A stretch of DNA of 64,000 nucleotides from Nemertoderma westbladi. Its lineage: Eukaryota > Xenacoelomorpha > Nemertodermatida > Nemertodermatidae. A program made the translations under genes and the position numbers. The notes beneath the pieces are model-generated. The model searched no databases, had not been told where the DNA came from, and saw nothing but the letters and a program-made list of their open reading frames with translations. The stretch covers positions 54,352-118,351 of the forward strand of contig JAUCBJ010009114.1 in the NCBI GenBank assembly GCA_032718475.1, written 5' to 3'. Positions 33,411 through 45,988 of this stretch are shown one piece after another; position 1 is the stretch's first letter; the number at the start of each line of letters is the position of its first letter.

Positions 33411-36400
33411 AGGGATACAATTCATACAAGAGGGGATACAATTCATACAAGAGGGGATACAACTGATACAAGAGAGGATACAATTCATACAAGAGGGGAT
33501 ACAATTCATACAAGAGGGGATACAATTCATACAAGAGGGGATACAACTGATACAAGAGAGGATACAATTCATACAAGAGGGGATACAATTCATACAAGAG
33601 GGGATACAATTCATACAAGAGGGGATACAACTGATACAAGAGAGGATACAATTCATACAAGAGGGGATACAATTCATACAAGAGGGGATACAACTGATAC
33701 AAGAGAGGATACAATTCATACAAGAGAGGATACAATTCATACAAGAGGGGATACAATTCATACAAGAGGGGATACAACTGATACAAGAGAGGATACAATT
33801 CATACAAGAGAGGATACAATTCATACAAGAGAGGATACAATTCATACAAGAGGGGATACAATTCATACAAGAGGGGATACAACTGATACAAGAGAGGATA
33901 CAATTCATACAAGAGAGGATACAATTCATACAAGAGGGGATACAACTGATACAAGAGAGGATACAATTCATACAAGAGAGGATACAATTCATACAAGAGG
34001 GGATACAACTGATACAAGAGAGGATACAATTCATACAAGAGAGGATACAATTCATACAAGAGAGGATACAATTCATACAAGAGGGGATACAATTCATACA
34101 AGAGGGGATACAACTGATACAAGAGAGGATACAATTCATACAAGAGGGGATACAACTGATACAAGAGAGGATACAATTCATACAAGAGAGGATACAATTC
34201 ATACAAGAGAGGATACAATTCATACAAGAGGGGATACAATTCATACAAGAGGGGATACAACTGATACAAGAGAGGATACAATTCATACAAGAGGGGATAC
34301 AACTGATACAAGAGAGGATACAATTCATACAAGAGGGGATACAATTCATACAAGAGGGGATACAACTGATACAAGAGAGGATACAATTCATACAAGAGGG
34401 GATACAACTGATACAAGAGAGGATACAATTCATACAAGAGGGGATACAACTGATACAAGAGAGGATACAATTCATACAAGAGGGGATACAACTGATACAA
34501 GAGAGGATACAATTCATACAAGAGGGGATACAATTCATACAAGAGGGGATACAACTGATACAAGAGAGGATACAATTCATACAAGAGGGGATACAACTGA
34601 TACAAGAGAGGATACAATTCATACAAGAGGGGATACAATTCATACAAGAGGGGATACAACTGATACAAGAGAGGATACAATTCATACAAGAGGGGATACA
34701 ACTGATACAAGAGAGGATACAATTCATACAAGAGAGGATACAATTCATACAAGAGAGGATACAATTCATACAAGAGGGGATACAATTCATACAAGAGGGG
34801 ATACAACTGATACAAGAGAGGATACAATTCATACAAGAGGGGATACAACTGATACAAGAGAGGATACAATTCATACAAGAGGGGATACAATTCATACAAG
34901 AGGGGATACAACTGATACAAGAGAGGATACAATTCATACAAGAGGGGATACAACTGATACAAGAGAGGATACAATTCATACAAGAGGGGATACAACTGAT
35001 ACAAGAGAGGATACAATTCATACAAGAGGGGATACAATTCATACAAGAGGGGATACAACTGATACAAGAGAGGATACAATTCATACAAGAGGGGATACAA
35101 CTGATACAAGAGAGGATACAATTCATACAAGAGGGGATACAATTCATACAAGAGGGGATACAACTGATACAAGAGAGGATACAATTCATACAGGAGAGGA
35201 TACAATTCATACAAGAGAGGATACAATTCATACAAGAGGGGATACAATTCATACAAGAGTGGATACAATTCATACAAGAGTGGATACAATTCATACAAGA
35301 GGGATACAATTCATACAAGAGGGGATACAACTGATACAAGAGAGGATACAATTCATACAAGAGGGGATACAACTGATACAAGAGAGGATACAATTCATAC
35401 AAGAGGGGATACAATTCATACAAGAGGGGATACAACTGATACAAGAGAGGATACAATTCATACAGGAGAGGATACAACTGATACAAGAGAGGATACAATT
35501 CATACAAGAGGGGATACAATTCATACAAGAGGGGATACAACTGATACAAGAGAGGATACAATTCATACAGGAGAGGATACAATTCATACAAGAGAGGATA
35601 CAATTCATACAAGAGGGGATACAATTCATACAAGAGAGGATACAATTCATACAAGAGGGGATACAATTCATACAAGAGAGGATACAATTCATACAAGAGG
35701 GGATACAATTCATACAAGAGGGGATACAACTGATACAAGAGAGGATACAATTCATACAAGAGGGGATACAATTCATACAAGAGGGGATACAACTGATACA
35801 AGAGAGGATACAATTCATACAGGAGAGGATACAATTCATACAAGAGAGGATACAATTCATACAAGAGGGGATACAATTCATACAAGAGAGGATACAATTC
35901 ATACAAGAGGGGATACAATTCATACAAGAGAGGATACAATTCATACAAGAGGGGATACAATTCATACAAGAGGGGATACAACTGATACAAGAGAGGATAC
36001 AATTCATACAAGAGGGGATACAATTCATACAAGAGGGGATACAACTGATACAAGAGAGGATACAATTCATACAGGAGAGGATACAATTCATACAAGAGAG
36101 GATACAATTCATACAAGAGGGGATACAATTCATACAAGAGTGGATACAATTCATACAAGAGTGGATACAATTCATACAAGAGGGGTTACAACTGATACAA
36201 GAGAGGATACAATTCATACAAGAGGGGATACAACTGATACAAGAGAGGATACAATTCATACAAGAGGGGATACAATTCATACAAGAGGGGATACAACTGA
36301 TACAAGAGAGGATACAATTCATACAGGAGAGGATACAACTGATACAAGAGAGGATACAATTCATACAAGAGGGGATACAATTCATACAAGAGGGGATACA

Positions 36401-39400
36401 ACTGATACAAGAGAGGATACAATTCATACAGGAGAGGATACAATTCATACAAGAGAGGATACAATTCATACAAGAGGGGATACAATTCATACAAGAGTGG
36501 ATACAATTCATACAAGAGTGGATACAATTCATACAAGAGTGGATACAATTCATACAAGAGGGGATACAATTCATACAAGAGGGGATACAACTGATACAAG
36601 AGAGGATACAATTCATACAAGAGGGGATACAATTCATACAAGAGGGGATACAACTGATACAAGAGAGGATACAATTCATACAGGAGAGGATACAATTCAT
36701 ACAAGAGAGGATACAATTCATACAAGAGGGGATACAATTCATACAAGAGGGGATACAACTGATACAAGAGAGGATACAATTCATACAAGAGAGGATACAA
36801 TTCATACAAGAGGGGATACAACTGATACAAGAGAGGATACAATTCATACAAGAGAGGATACAATTCATACAAGAGGGGATACAACTGATACAAGAGAGGA
36901 TACAACTGATACAAGAGGGGATACAATTCATACAAGAGGGGATACAACTGATACAAGAGAGGATACAATTCATACAAGAGAGGATACAATTCATACAAGA
37001 GTGGATACAATTCATACAAGAGGGGATACAACTGATACAAGAGAGGATACAATTCATACAAGAGAGGATACAATTCATACAAGAGAGGATACAATTCATA
37101 CAAGAGGGGATACAATTCATACAAGAGTGGATACAATTCATACAAGAGGGGATACAACTGATACAAGAGAGGATACAATTCATACAAGAGAGGATACAAT
37201 TCATACAGGAGAGGATACAATTCATACAAGAGAGGATACAATTCATACAGGAGAGGATACAATTCATACAAGAGAGGATACAATTCATACAAGAGAGGAT
37301 ACAATTCATACAAGAGAGGATACAATTCATACAAGAGGGGATACAATTCATACAAGAGGGGATACAACTGATACAAGAGAGGATACAATTCATACAAGAG
37401 AGGATACAATTCATACAAGAGTGGATACAATTCATACAAGAGGGGATACAACTGATACAAGAGAGGATACAATTCATACAAGAGAGGATACAATTCATAC
37501 AAGAGTGGATACAATTCATACAAGAGGGGATACAACTGATACAAGAGAGGATACAATTCATACAAGAGAGGATACAATTCATACAAGAGAGGATACAATT
37601 CATACAAGAGGGGATACAATTCATACAAGAGTGGATACAATTCATACAAGAGGGGATACAACTGATACAAGAGAGGATACAATTCATACAAGAGAGGATA
37701 CAATTCATACAGGAGAGGATACAATTCATACAAGAGAGGATACAATTCATACAGGAGAGGATACAATTCATACAAGAGAGGATACAATTCATACAAGAGA
37801 GGATACAATTCATACAAGATGGGATACAATTCATACAAGAGGGGATACAATTCATACAAGAGGGGATACAATTCATACAAGAGGGGATACAATTCATACA
37901 AGAGAGGATACAATTCATACAAGAGAGGATACAATTCATACAAGAGGGGATACAATTCATACAAGAGTGGATACAATTCATACAAGAGGGGATACAACTG
38001 ATACAAGAGAGGATACAATTCATACAAGAGAGGATACAATTCATACAGGAGAGGATACAATTCATACAAGAGGGGATACAATTCATACAAGAGGGGATAC
38101 AATTCATACAAGAGTGGATACAATTCATACAAGAGGGGATACAACTGATACAAGAGAGGATACAATTCATACAAGAGAGGATACAATTCATACAAGAGAG
38201 GATACAATTCATACAAGAGGGGATACAATTCATACAAGAGTGGATACAATTCATACAAGAGGGGATACAACTGATACAAGAGAGGATACAATTCATACAA
38301 GAGAGGATACAATTCATACAGGAGAGGATACAATTCATACAAGAGAGGATACAATTCATACAAGAGGGGATACAATTCATACAAGAGGGGATACAATTCA
38401 TACAAGAGTGGATACAATTCATACAAGAGGGGATACAATTCATACAAGAGAGGATACAATTCATACAAGAGGGGATACAACTGATACAAGAGAGGATACA
38501 ATTCATACAAGAGAGGATACAATTCATACAGGAGAGGATACAATTCATACAAGAGAGGATACAATTCATACAAGAGGGGATACAATTCATACAAGAGTGG
38601 ATACAATTCATACAAGAGAGGATACAATTCATACAGGAGAGGATACAATTCATACAAGAGAGGATACAATTCATACAGGAGAGGATACAATTCATACACG
38701 AGAGGATACAATTCATACAAGAGGAGATACAATTCATACAAGAGGGGATACAATTCATACAAGAGGGGATACAATTCATACAAGAGGGGATACAATTCAT
38801 ACAAGAGGGGATACAATTCATACAAGAGGGGATACAATTCATACAAGAGGAGATACAATTCATACAAGAGAGGATACAATTCATACAAGAGGGGATACAA
38901 CTGATACAAGAGAGGATACAATTCATACACGAGAGGATACAATTCATACAAGAGAGGATACAATTCATACAGGAGAGGATACAATTCATACAAGAGAGGA
39001 TACAATTCATACAAGAGGGGATACAATTCATACAAGAGGGGATACAATTCATACAAGAGTGGATACAATTCATACAAGAGGGGATACAATTCATACAAGA
39101 GAGGATACAATTCATACAAGAGGGGATACAATTCATACAAGAGTGGATACAATTCATACAAGAGAGGATACAATTCATACAAGAGAGGATACAATTCATA
39201 CAGGAGAGGATACAATTCATACAAGAGAGGATACAATTCATACAAGAGTGGATACAATTCATACAAGAGGGGATACAATTCATACAGGAGAGGATACAAT
39301 TCATACAAGAGAGGATACAATTCATACAGGAGAGGATACAATTCATACAAGAGAGGATACAATTCATACAAGAGTGGATACAATTCATACAAGAGGGGAT

Positions 39401-41230
39401 ACAACTGATACAAGAGAGGATACAATTCATACAGGAGAGGATACAATTCATACAAGAGAGGATACAATTCATACAGGAGAGGATACAATTCATACAAGAG
39501 AGGATACAATTCATACAAGAGTGGATACAATTCATACAAGAGGGGATACAACTGATACAAGAGAGGATACAATTCATACAAGAGAGGATACAATTCATAC
39601 AAGAGAGGATACAATTCATACAAGAGGGGATACAATTCATACAAGAGTGGATACAATTCATACAAGAGGGGATACAACTGATACAAGAGAGGATACAATT
39701 CATACAAGAGAGGATACAATTCATACAGGAGAGGATACAATTCATACACGAGAGGATACAATTCATACAAGAGAGGATACAATTCATACAGGAGAGGATA
39801 CAATTCATACAAGAGAGGATACAATTCATACAAGAGGGGATACAATTCATACAAGAGGGGATACAATTCATACAAGAGTGGATACAATTCATACAAGAGG
39901 GGATACAATTCATACAAGAGAGGATACAATTCATACAAGAGGGGATACAATTCATACAAGAGGGGATACAATTCATACAAGAGGGGATACAATTCATACA
40001 AGAGGAGATACAATTCATACAAGAGAGGATACAATTCATACAAGAGGGGATACAACTGATACAAGAGAGGATACAATTCATACAAGAGAGGATACAATTC
40101 ATACAAGAGAGGATACAATTCATACAAGAGGGGATACAATTCATACAAGAGTGGATACAATTCATACAAGAGGGGATACAACTGATACAAGAGAGGATAC
40201 AATTCATACAAGAGAGGATACAATTCATACAGGAGAGGATACAATTCATACAAGAGAGGATACAATTCATACAAGAGGGGATACAATTCATACAAGAGGG
40301 GATACAATTCATACAAGAGTGGATACAATTCATACAAGAGGGGATACAATTCATACAAGAGAGGATACAATTCATACAAGAGGGGATACAATTCATACAG
40401 GAGAGGATACAATTCATACAAGAGAGGATACAATTCATACAGGAGAGGATACAATTCATACAAGAGAGGATACAATTCATACAAGAGGGGATACAATTCA
40501 TACAAGAGTGGATACAATTCATACAAGAGAGGATACAATTCATACAGGAGAGGATACAATTCATACAAGAGAGGATACAATTCATACAGGAGAGGATACA
40601 ATTCATACACGAGAGGATACAATTCATACAAGAGGAGATACAATTCATACAAGAGGGGATACAATTCATACAAGAGGGGATACAATTCATACAAGAGGGG
40701 ATACAATTCATACAAGAGGGGATACAATTCATACAAGAGGGGATACAATTCATACAAGAGGAGATACAATTCATACAAGAGAGGATACAATTCATACAAG
40801 AGGGGATACAATTCATACAAGAGAGGATACAATTCATACAAGAGAGGATACAATTCATACACGAGAGGATACAATTCATACAAGAGGAGATACAATTCAT
40901 ACAAGAGAGGATACAATTCATACAAGAGGGGATACAATTCATACAAGAGGAGATACAATTCATACAAGAGGGGATACAATTCATACAAGAGGGGATACAA
41001 TTCATACAAGAGGGGATACAATACATACAAGAGTGGATACAATTCATACAAGAGGGGATACAACTGATACAAGAGAGGATACAATTCATACAAGAGAGGA
41101 TACAATTCATACAGGAGAGGATACAATTCATACAAGATGGGATACAATTCATACAAGAGGGGATACAATTCATACAAGAGGGGATACAACTGATACAAGA
41201 GTGGATACAATTCATACAAGGGGGATACAA
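33411..41230. repeat. Array zone with rare 20-bp (one-base-deleted) units
   Basis: Three units are one base short: caagagggatac at about 33,411 and 35,301, and caagggggatac at about 41,220. Elsewhere in this zone the array is in register. The zone differs in composition from the left side of the array. The ggttacaactg-type unit, dominant before 17 kb, was seen only once after about 31.1 kb (near 36,184), while gaggagatac and catacacgag units cluster between 38.7 and 42.0 kb. Confidence 0.75.
38595..40860. repeat. Block repeated at 1,911-bp offset (91 units)
   Basis: Marker units in the stretch 38,595-38,860 recur with a constant offset of 1,911 bp, exactly 91 monomers. Examples are gagtgg at 38,595 and 40,506, gaggagatac at 38,721 and 40,632, and a second gaggaga at 38,847 and 40,758. 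The intervening order (catacacgag, gaggaga, six gagggg units, gaggaga) matches. I checked about 270 bp; the full length of the duplicated block was not measured. Confidence 0.7.
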
Positions 41231-42869
41231 CTGATACAAGAGTGGATACAATTCATACAAGAGGAGATACAATTCATACAAGAGGAGATACAATTCATAC
41301 AAGAGAGGATACAATTCATACAAGAGAGGATACAATTCATACAAGAGGGGATACAATTCATACAAGAGAGGATACAATTCATACAAGAGAGGATACAATT
41401 CATACACGAGAGGATACAATTCATACAAGAGAGGATACAATTCATACAAGAGAGGATACAATTCATACACGAGAGGATACAATTCATACAAGAGAGGATA
41501 CAATTCATACAAGAGGGGATACAATTCATACAAGAGAGGATACAATTCATACAAGAGAGGATACAATTCATACACGAGAGGATACAATTCATACAAGAGG
41601 AGATACAATTCATACAAGAGGGGATACAATTCATACAAGAGGGGATACAATTCATACAAGAGGGGATACAACTGATACAAGAGAGGATACAATTCATACA
41701 AGAGGGGATACAATTCATACAAGATGGGATACAATTCATACAAGAGTGGATACAATTCATACAAGAGGGGATACAATTCATACACGAGAGGATACAATTC
41801 ATACAAGAGGAGATACAATTCATACAAGAGTGGATACAATTCATACAAGAGTGGATACAATTCATACAGGAGGGGATACAATTCATACAAGAGAGGATAC
41901 AATTCATACAAGAGGGGATACAATTCATACAAGAGAGGATACAATTCATACACGAGAGGATACAATTCATACAAGAGGAGATACAATTCATACAAGAGGG
42001 GATACAATTCATACAAGAGGGGATACAACTGATACAAGAGAGGATACAATTCATACAAGAGGGGATACAATTCATACAAGAGGGGATACAATTCATACAA
42101 GATGGGATACAATTCATACAAGAGGGGATACAATTCATACAAGAGTGGATACAATTCATACAAGAGGGGATACAACTGATACAAGAGAGGATACAATTCA
42201 TACAAGAGAGGATACAATTCATACAAGAGTGGATACAATTCATACAAGAGGGGATACAACTGATACAAGAGAGGATACAATTCATACAAGAGGGGATACA
42301 ATTCATACAAGAGTGGATACAATTCATACAAGAGGGGATACAACTGATACAAGAGAGGATACAATTCATACAAGAGAGGATACAATTCATACAAGAGGGG
42401 ATACAATTCATACAAGAGGGGATACAATTCATACAAGAGGGGATACAATTCATACAAGATGGGATACAATTCATACAAGAGGGGATACAATTCATACAAG
42501 AGGGGATACAATTCATACAAGAGAGGATACAATTCATACAAGAGGGGATACAATTCATACAAGAGGGGATACAATTCATACAAGATGGGATACAATTGAT
42601 ACAAGAGGGGATACAATTCATACAAGAGGGGATACAATTCATACGAGTCGTTAAGGTTACAGATAAATTACTGGCATCAATAATAGTAACGTATGTGCCA
42701 AGATAAAAGAATAAACATATTTATATCCCTTTGCCTTTATTGGCTCTGTATTATCTTCTATTCATATATAGTATAAAGTAAACCCTTCCTAGACGAGGGA
42801 ATTCAACAAAGAAACTACACACTCATATAAACCACATGCCGTACTGAGCCGCATATTAGTAGTATATAA

Positions 42870-42935
42870 CTATTTATTACAAGAGAAAAAAACGTAGAAC
42901 ATTATTTTTCAATATTCTCCCGACCCTTTATTACC
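42870..42935 (-). repeat. Dispersed repeat, copy 1
   Basis: Read on the minus strand, about 65 bases (taataaagggtcg, then gttctac, then tgtaata) match 51,436-51,500 on the plus strand with roughly 80-85 percent identity by eye. The second copy lies inside the fold-back element at 51,162-52,033. This copy is therefore probably an internal fragment of the same transposon family. Confidence 0.55.
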
Positions 42936-44275
42936 TCGCTCGCGCTCGGTACATAAAATTATTCGAGAATAGTGAAAAAGTAATACTTTTATTTCCATAT
43001 AATAAATAATTATATTTGTATCTGTATTATATTAATTAAATACATGTCAATAAACTTTGCTATAGAACCAGCTGCATGAGCAACTCACGAACTACATGCT
43101 GATCACACATCTAAAAAAGTATAATCTCTACAATACAAACAATTTTATTTGGATATTAAAATACTGAATCGAATCAGTTCCACAGAACGATTTATTTTGG
43201 AGATACTTCATTAAACACAATTGATATTCCCTGTAGCTGGTCAGTGTGCTGCAGCTGTGTCTTAATGAACTGTAGAAATAATAACTCTTATCTCGATGAT
43301 GTATACCAAAAGATAACGACGTAGGACTATATTGATTTTAATAATATATAATATTTTATTTCACTTCACATCCGCTCTGACCCTTTTGATATTGCATATA
43401 TTGCATCTCATTTTAAATATGATACACATATTTTTATGATCATATGACATCAAGTCTGACCCTTTAACTTTTTCGCTTAATCTCATAATTAACATGGCGT
43501 TTTTAATGGAACTTTTTTTTATCTAATATATTTTTAAGACCAATATTAAAATACAGTAATAATTTTAATTCGGTGTATTTTAATGTACTTTAGTTAATTA
43601 TTGACTCTTGAATATTGATTATTTTATTAATAAATCTCACATTTTAAACTACGTATGTTTTTTTTATGGGGGAAAACCCGTCATCACAATACTATAGTTA
43701 AGTTGTCAGCATATACCTTCTTTGTTCTACGTAATTTATAATAATAATAAGCAATTTTATTTGAATTTGTAATTTGAATTGAATTTATTTGGATTTGTTA
43801 TTTAGAATGAATTGTTATTGATAAATATAACATGGTTATCGAAGTATTAGAGGATTTTATTTGAATATTAAAATACTGAATTTACATACCAGCTGCCGTC
43901 ACTTACACCCATAAATCTAGCCTGTGGTAGAGCTCATGAATCCTTCATTCTCGGTTTGGTGCTCGGTCAAGGCAACCTGGCTCTTATGAGAAGCTCTACG
44001 AGATTGTGTTCTTAGATTATATCAATCGACTTTGTTAAGAGCTGCAATGTCCGCCTATCTCTATGGTGTTGCGCAACTTGAGGATTTTATGTATATTAGA
44101 TCACCTGTAACTCTTAAAGCTCTGGTTAAATACTCTATATGAACCAAATTTGAAGCGATACACATATGATTAATTATTTTAGTTATCGATGCTTATCGCT
44201 ATTTTTACAGTATGTCTATTTCATTAGTTTGTGCATCCATTTCAGCATGCAAAAATATGCTTTTTATTAAAGAAT

Positions 44276-44295
44276 TATATATATATATATATATA
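44276..44295. repeat. (TA)n microsatellite before the MFS start codon
   Basis: About ten TA dinucleotides end 13 bases before the start codon at 44,309. The tract could act as, or mimic, a TATA-type promoter element, but it lies too close to the start codon to leave a normal 5' leader. It is reported as sequence only. Confidence 0.8.
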
Positions 44296-44308
44296 CATGA
44301 CATAAACG

Positions 44309-45592
44309 ATGTTTGATGAAACCAATTCTCTTATCGAAACTCAACCAAACCGATTACAAGGTTGGAGACTTAAATTGATGGTGACTTTATTGTTGATCAT
44401 CCAATTACTACCGGGGTGGACCATGAACCTACTTGAAACATTCTTTCCTATCGTTGTGGATAAGCGCGGTTGGTCTAAGACCCTCACCGGTTCATTGTTT
44501 ACTATATATCCCCTCGTCCAGGTTATTGTTTACATTGTTTTCCCGCATTCCATCAACAACTGGGGAACACGAATATCTTTAGGAATGTTCGGAGTTGTTG
44601 GAACTTTAGCACAACTTCTCTTCGGATTCGTGGAATACATTCCTAACTACGGAGCGCATATATTCACCTGTTTCGTATTGCGAGTTCTCGAAGGGATTGG
44701 ACTCAACATTTGTTTCACGTATTCCTACAATTTATTGATGGAATTGATGCCAGACCACCGAAGTTTCTTAGCGGGTTTATCTCTTGTAATAGATTCGTTG
44801 GGTTTAACTATCGCGCCGGTTTTCGGATCTGTTATTTATGCTTCTTTGGGATTTGAGTTTCCTTTTATAATTTCTGGTTCTCTGTATCTACTTGTTGTGC
44901 TGTACTGTTGGTATGCGGCGCCACCTTATCTTTACGACAGGCCTGAAACGAATGAGGAAAGAACGACATATTTGGGATTGCTGAAGAATCCTGGTATAAC
45001 AGTTATTTATGTATTGCACCTGTACATTGCACTGCTGATGTACTTTCAACAAGTCAACTATGCTGCTTATCTGAACTCCTACTATCACGTAACGCTATAT
45101 TATATTGGTCTAGCATTTACGGCATACCCTTTGTTCCATGCTTCTCTCTGTTTCATAATGACTGTTTTGATGGACAACTTCAAATTCAAGGTAATTTTCC
45201 CAGCTACAATAGGTGTTACAATAACGTTGGTGGCAACGCTACTAATAGGCCCAACCGAGGCACTCGGCTTCCCTTACTCACTACCCCTTTCTCTCGGTGC
45301 AACGGCACTTCTGGGACTTGGTGGAGGTATGTTCGAAACACCTGCCTTCGAAACGCAAACTCGGTTGGCAGTGAGAGTCTGTGGTTACCCCGACAACATT
45401 GATACCAGAGCCGTTCTCCAGCAAGCTCTTAGGATCTCATTCTCAGTTGGTTATTTAATGGGCGCGTTGTTTGGCGGTATACTAAACGACTACTTTGGGT
45501 TCCAAGTAGCCGCGGCGTTGTTTGCTCTAGTAGGATTGCCTTTGTTTTTGATTTTATTGTGTTTATTTTTTTGTGGTTATGTTGTTCAGTAA
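44309..45592 (+). CDS. MFS transporter, SLC18B1-like (vesicular polyamine transporter family)
   Basis: An intact, intronless 427-codon gene for a 12-helix major facilitator protein. Helices are visible at about residues 20-42, 60-80, 88-110, 115-142, 152-175, 182-204, 228-248, 262-286, 293-314, 325-342, 374-394 and 398-422. The short N-terminus is cytosolic, and the hydrophilic central loop is at 205-226. Family-like features are ETFFP at 43-47, the LFG turn at 104-106, CFVLRVLEG at 121-129, the helix-5 motif SLGLTIAPVFGS at 163-174 followed by GFEFPF, LLIGP at 311-315, GLGGGMFETPAF at 336-347, and GALFGG before a GF-AAA segment at 385-403. Spacing and motifs resemble SLC18B1, which loads polyamines into secretory vesicles by proton exchange; the substrate here is inferred. 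The ATG at 44,309 is the first in frame and gives a normal MFS N-terminus. The gene ends soon after helix 12, without the long acidic tail of vertebrate members. A possible poly(A) signal is aataaa at 45,837-45,842. Confidence 0.78.
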   Translation: MFDETNSLIETQPNRLQGWRLKLMVTLLLIIQLLPGWTMNLLETFFPIVVDKRGWSKTLTGSLFTIYPLVQVIVYIVFPHSINNWGTRISLGMFGVVGTLAQLLFGFVEYIPNYGAHIFTCFVLRVLEGIGLNICFTYSYNLLMELMPDHRSFLAGLSLVIDSLGLTIAPVFGSVIYASLGFEFPFIISGSLYLLVVLYCWYAAPPYLYDRPETNEERTTYLGLLKNPGITVIYVLHLYIALLMYFQQVNYAAYLNSYYHVTLYYIGLAFTAYPLFHASLCFIMTVLMDNFKFKVIFPATIGVTITLVATLLIGPTEALGFPYSLPLSLGATALLGLGGGMFETPAFETQTRLAVRVCGYPDNIDTRAVLQQALRISFSVGYLMGALFGGILNDYFGFQVAAALFALVGLPLFLILLCLFFCGYVVQ

Positions 45593-45988
45593 GTCGCTGT
45601 TTATCGGTTAAATTGAAATTCCAAATTAATTTATTGTCTTTTTATTACAAAAATGATGTAAACATATGTTTTATGAACTACTAGACTTAGTTATTTCCTG
45701 GTTCCCAAAACCCAAAGTTCAGGCTAATGTGGAGGCTTAACTGGTCGGTAAATGGTAACAAAACCTCTCTCTTTGGCAAGAGAGAGAGGAAGCGTTTACT
45801 GTGGAAGATCAGCAATGATGATGATTTCTCGGACTCAATAAACCTAAAAGATTCCACCATATTCTATAATTGTGATATCAATCATGTATCGGTATTGGTG
45901 TTGGGGAAGGGGATGGTGGTGGTTTGTGTACAAGAATGAGTATGCAAATTAAACGATGAGAGACGCAGAAGAAATTGAAACAAATACG

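Larger units (their letters stand above)
1..42642. repeat. Giant 21-bp minisatellite array, about 2,030 copies, open to the left
   Basis: The unit is gatacaattc followed by atacaagaggg. Variation is confined to a few positions: ttc or ctg in the middle, ga or gt at the unit start, and gag, ggg, gtg, atg or gcg near the end. In the first 17 kb the commonest arrangement is a 42-bp dimer of a ggttacaactg-type unit and a ggatacaattc-type unit. Because 21 equals seven codons, every frame keeps its phase. Forward frames read heptapeptides of the types DTIHTRG, IQFIQEG and YNSYKRG; reverse frames read YPLLYEL and CIPSCMN. Only one reverse frame has a stop in every unit. The very long open frames here are therefore by-products. 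I see no start context, splice signal or codon pattern favouring one frame. The right edge is abrupt, at the unit ending atacgagtcg. Identity as a tandem array is certain; any function is unknown. Confidence 0.98.
42643..44308. other. AT-rich spacer between the array and the MFS gene
   Basis: No coding region is supported in these 1.67 kb. A short phrase (tatt plus aaaatactgaat) occurs twice, near 43,155 and 43,860, within otherwise unlike sequence. A weak hairpin has arms gtagagct (43,927-43,934) and agctctac (43,992-43,999). The segment 43,370-43,490 is palindromic in character around tatgatcatatga and holds ctttttcgctt, a motif also found at the ends of the fold-back element at 51-52 kb, so part of the spacer is probably old transposon. 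Confidence 0.6.

Noticed and set aside
1-42642. CRISPR array
   Set aside because: There are no unique spacers between repeats; units are directly adjacent and only 21 bp.
44888-45088. Reverse-strand frame inside the MFS gene
   Set aside because: Shadow of the strong forward transporter frame.
45764-45790. Histone-type or terminator hairpin (ctctctctt, loop tggc, aagagagag)
   Set aside because: A perfect 9-bp stem, but made of simple CT/AG repeat; no histone gene or downstream element nearby.
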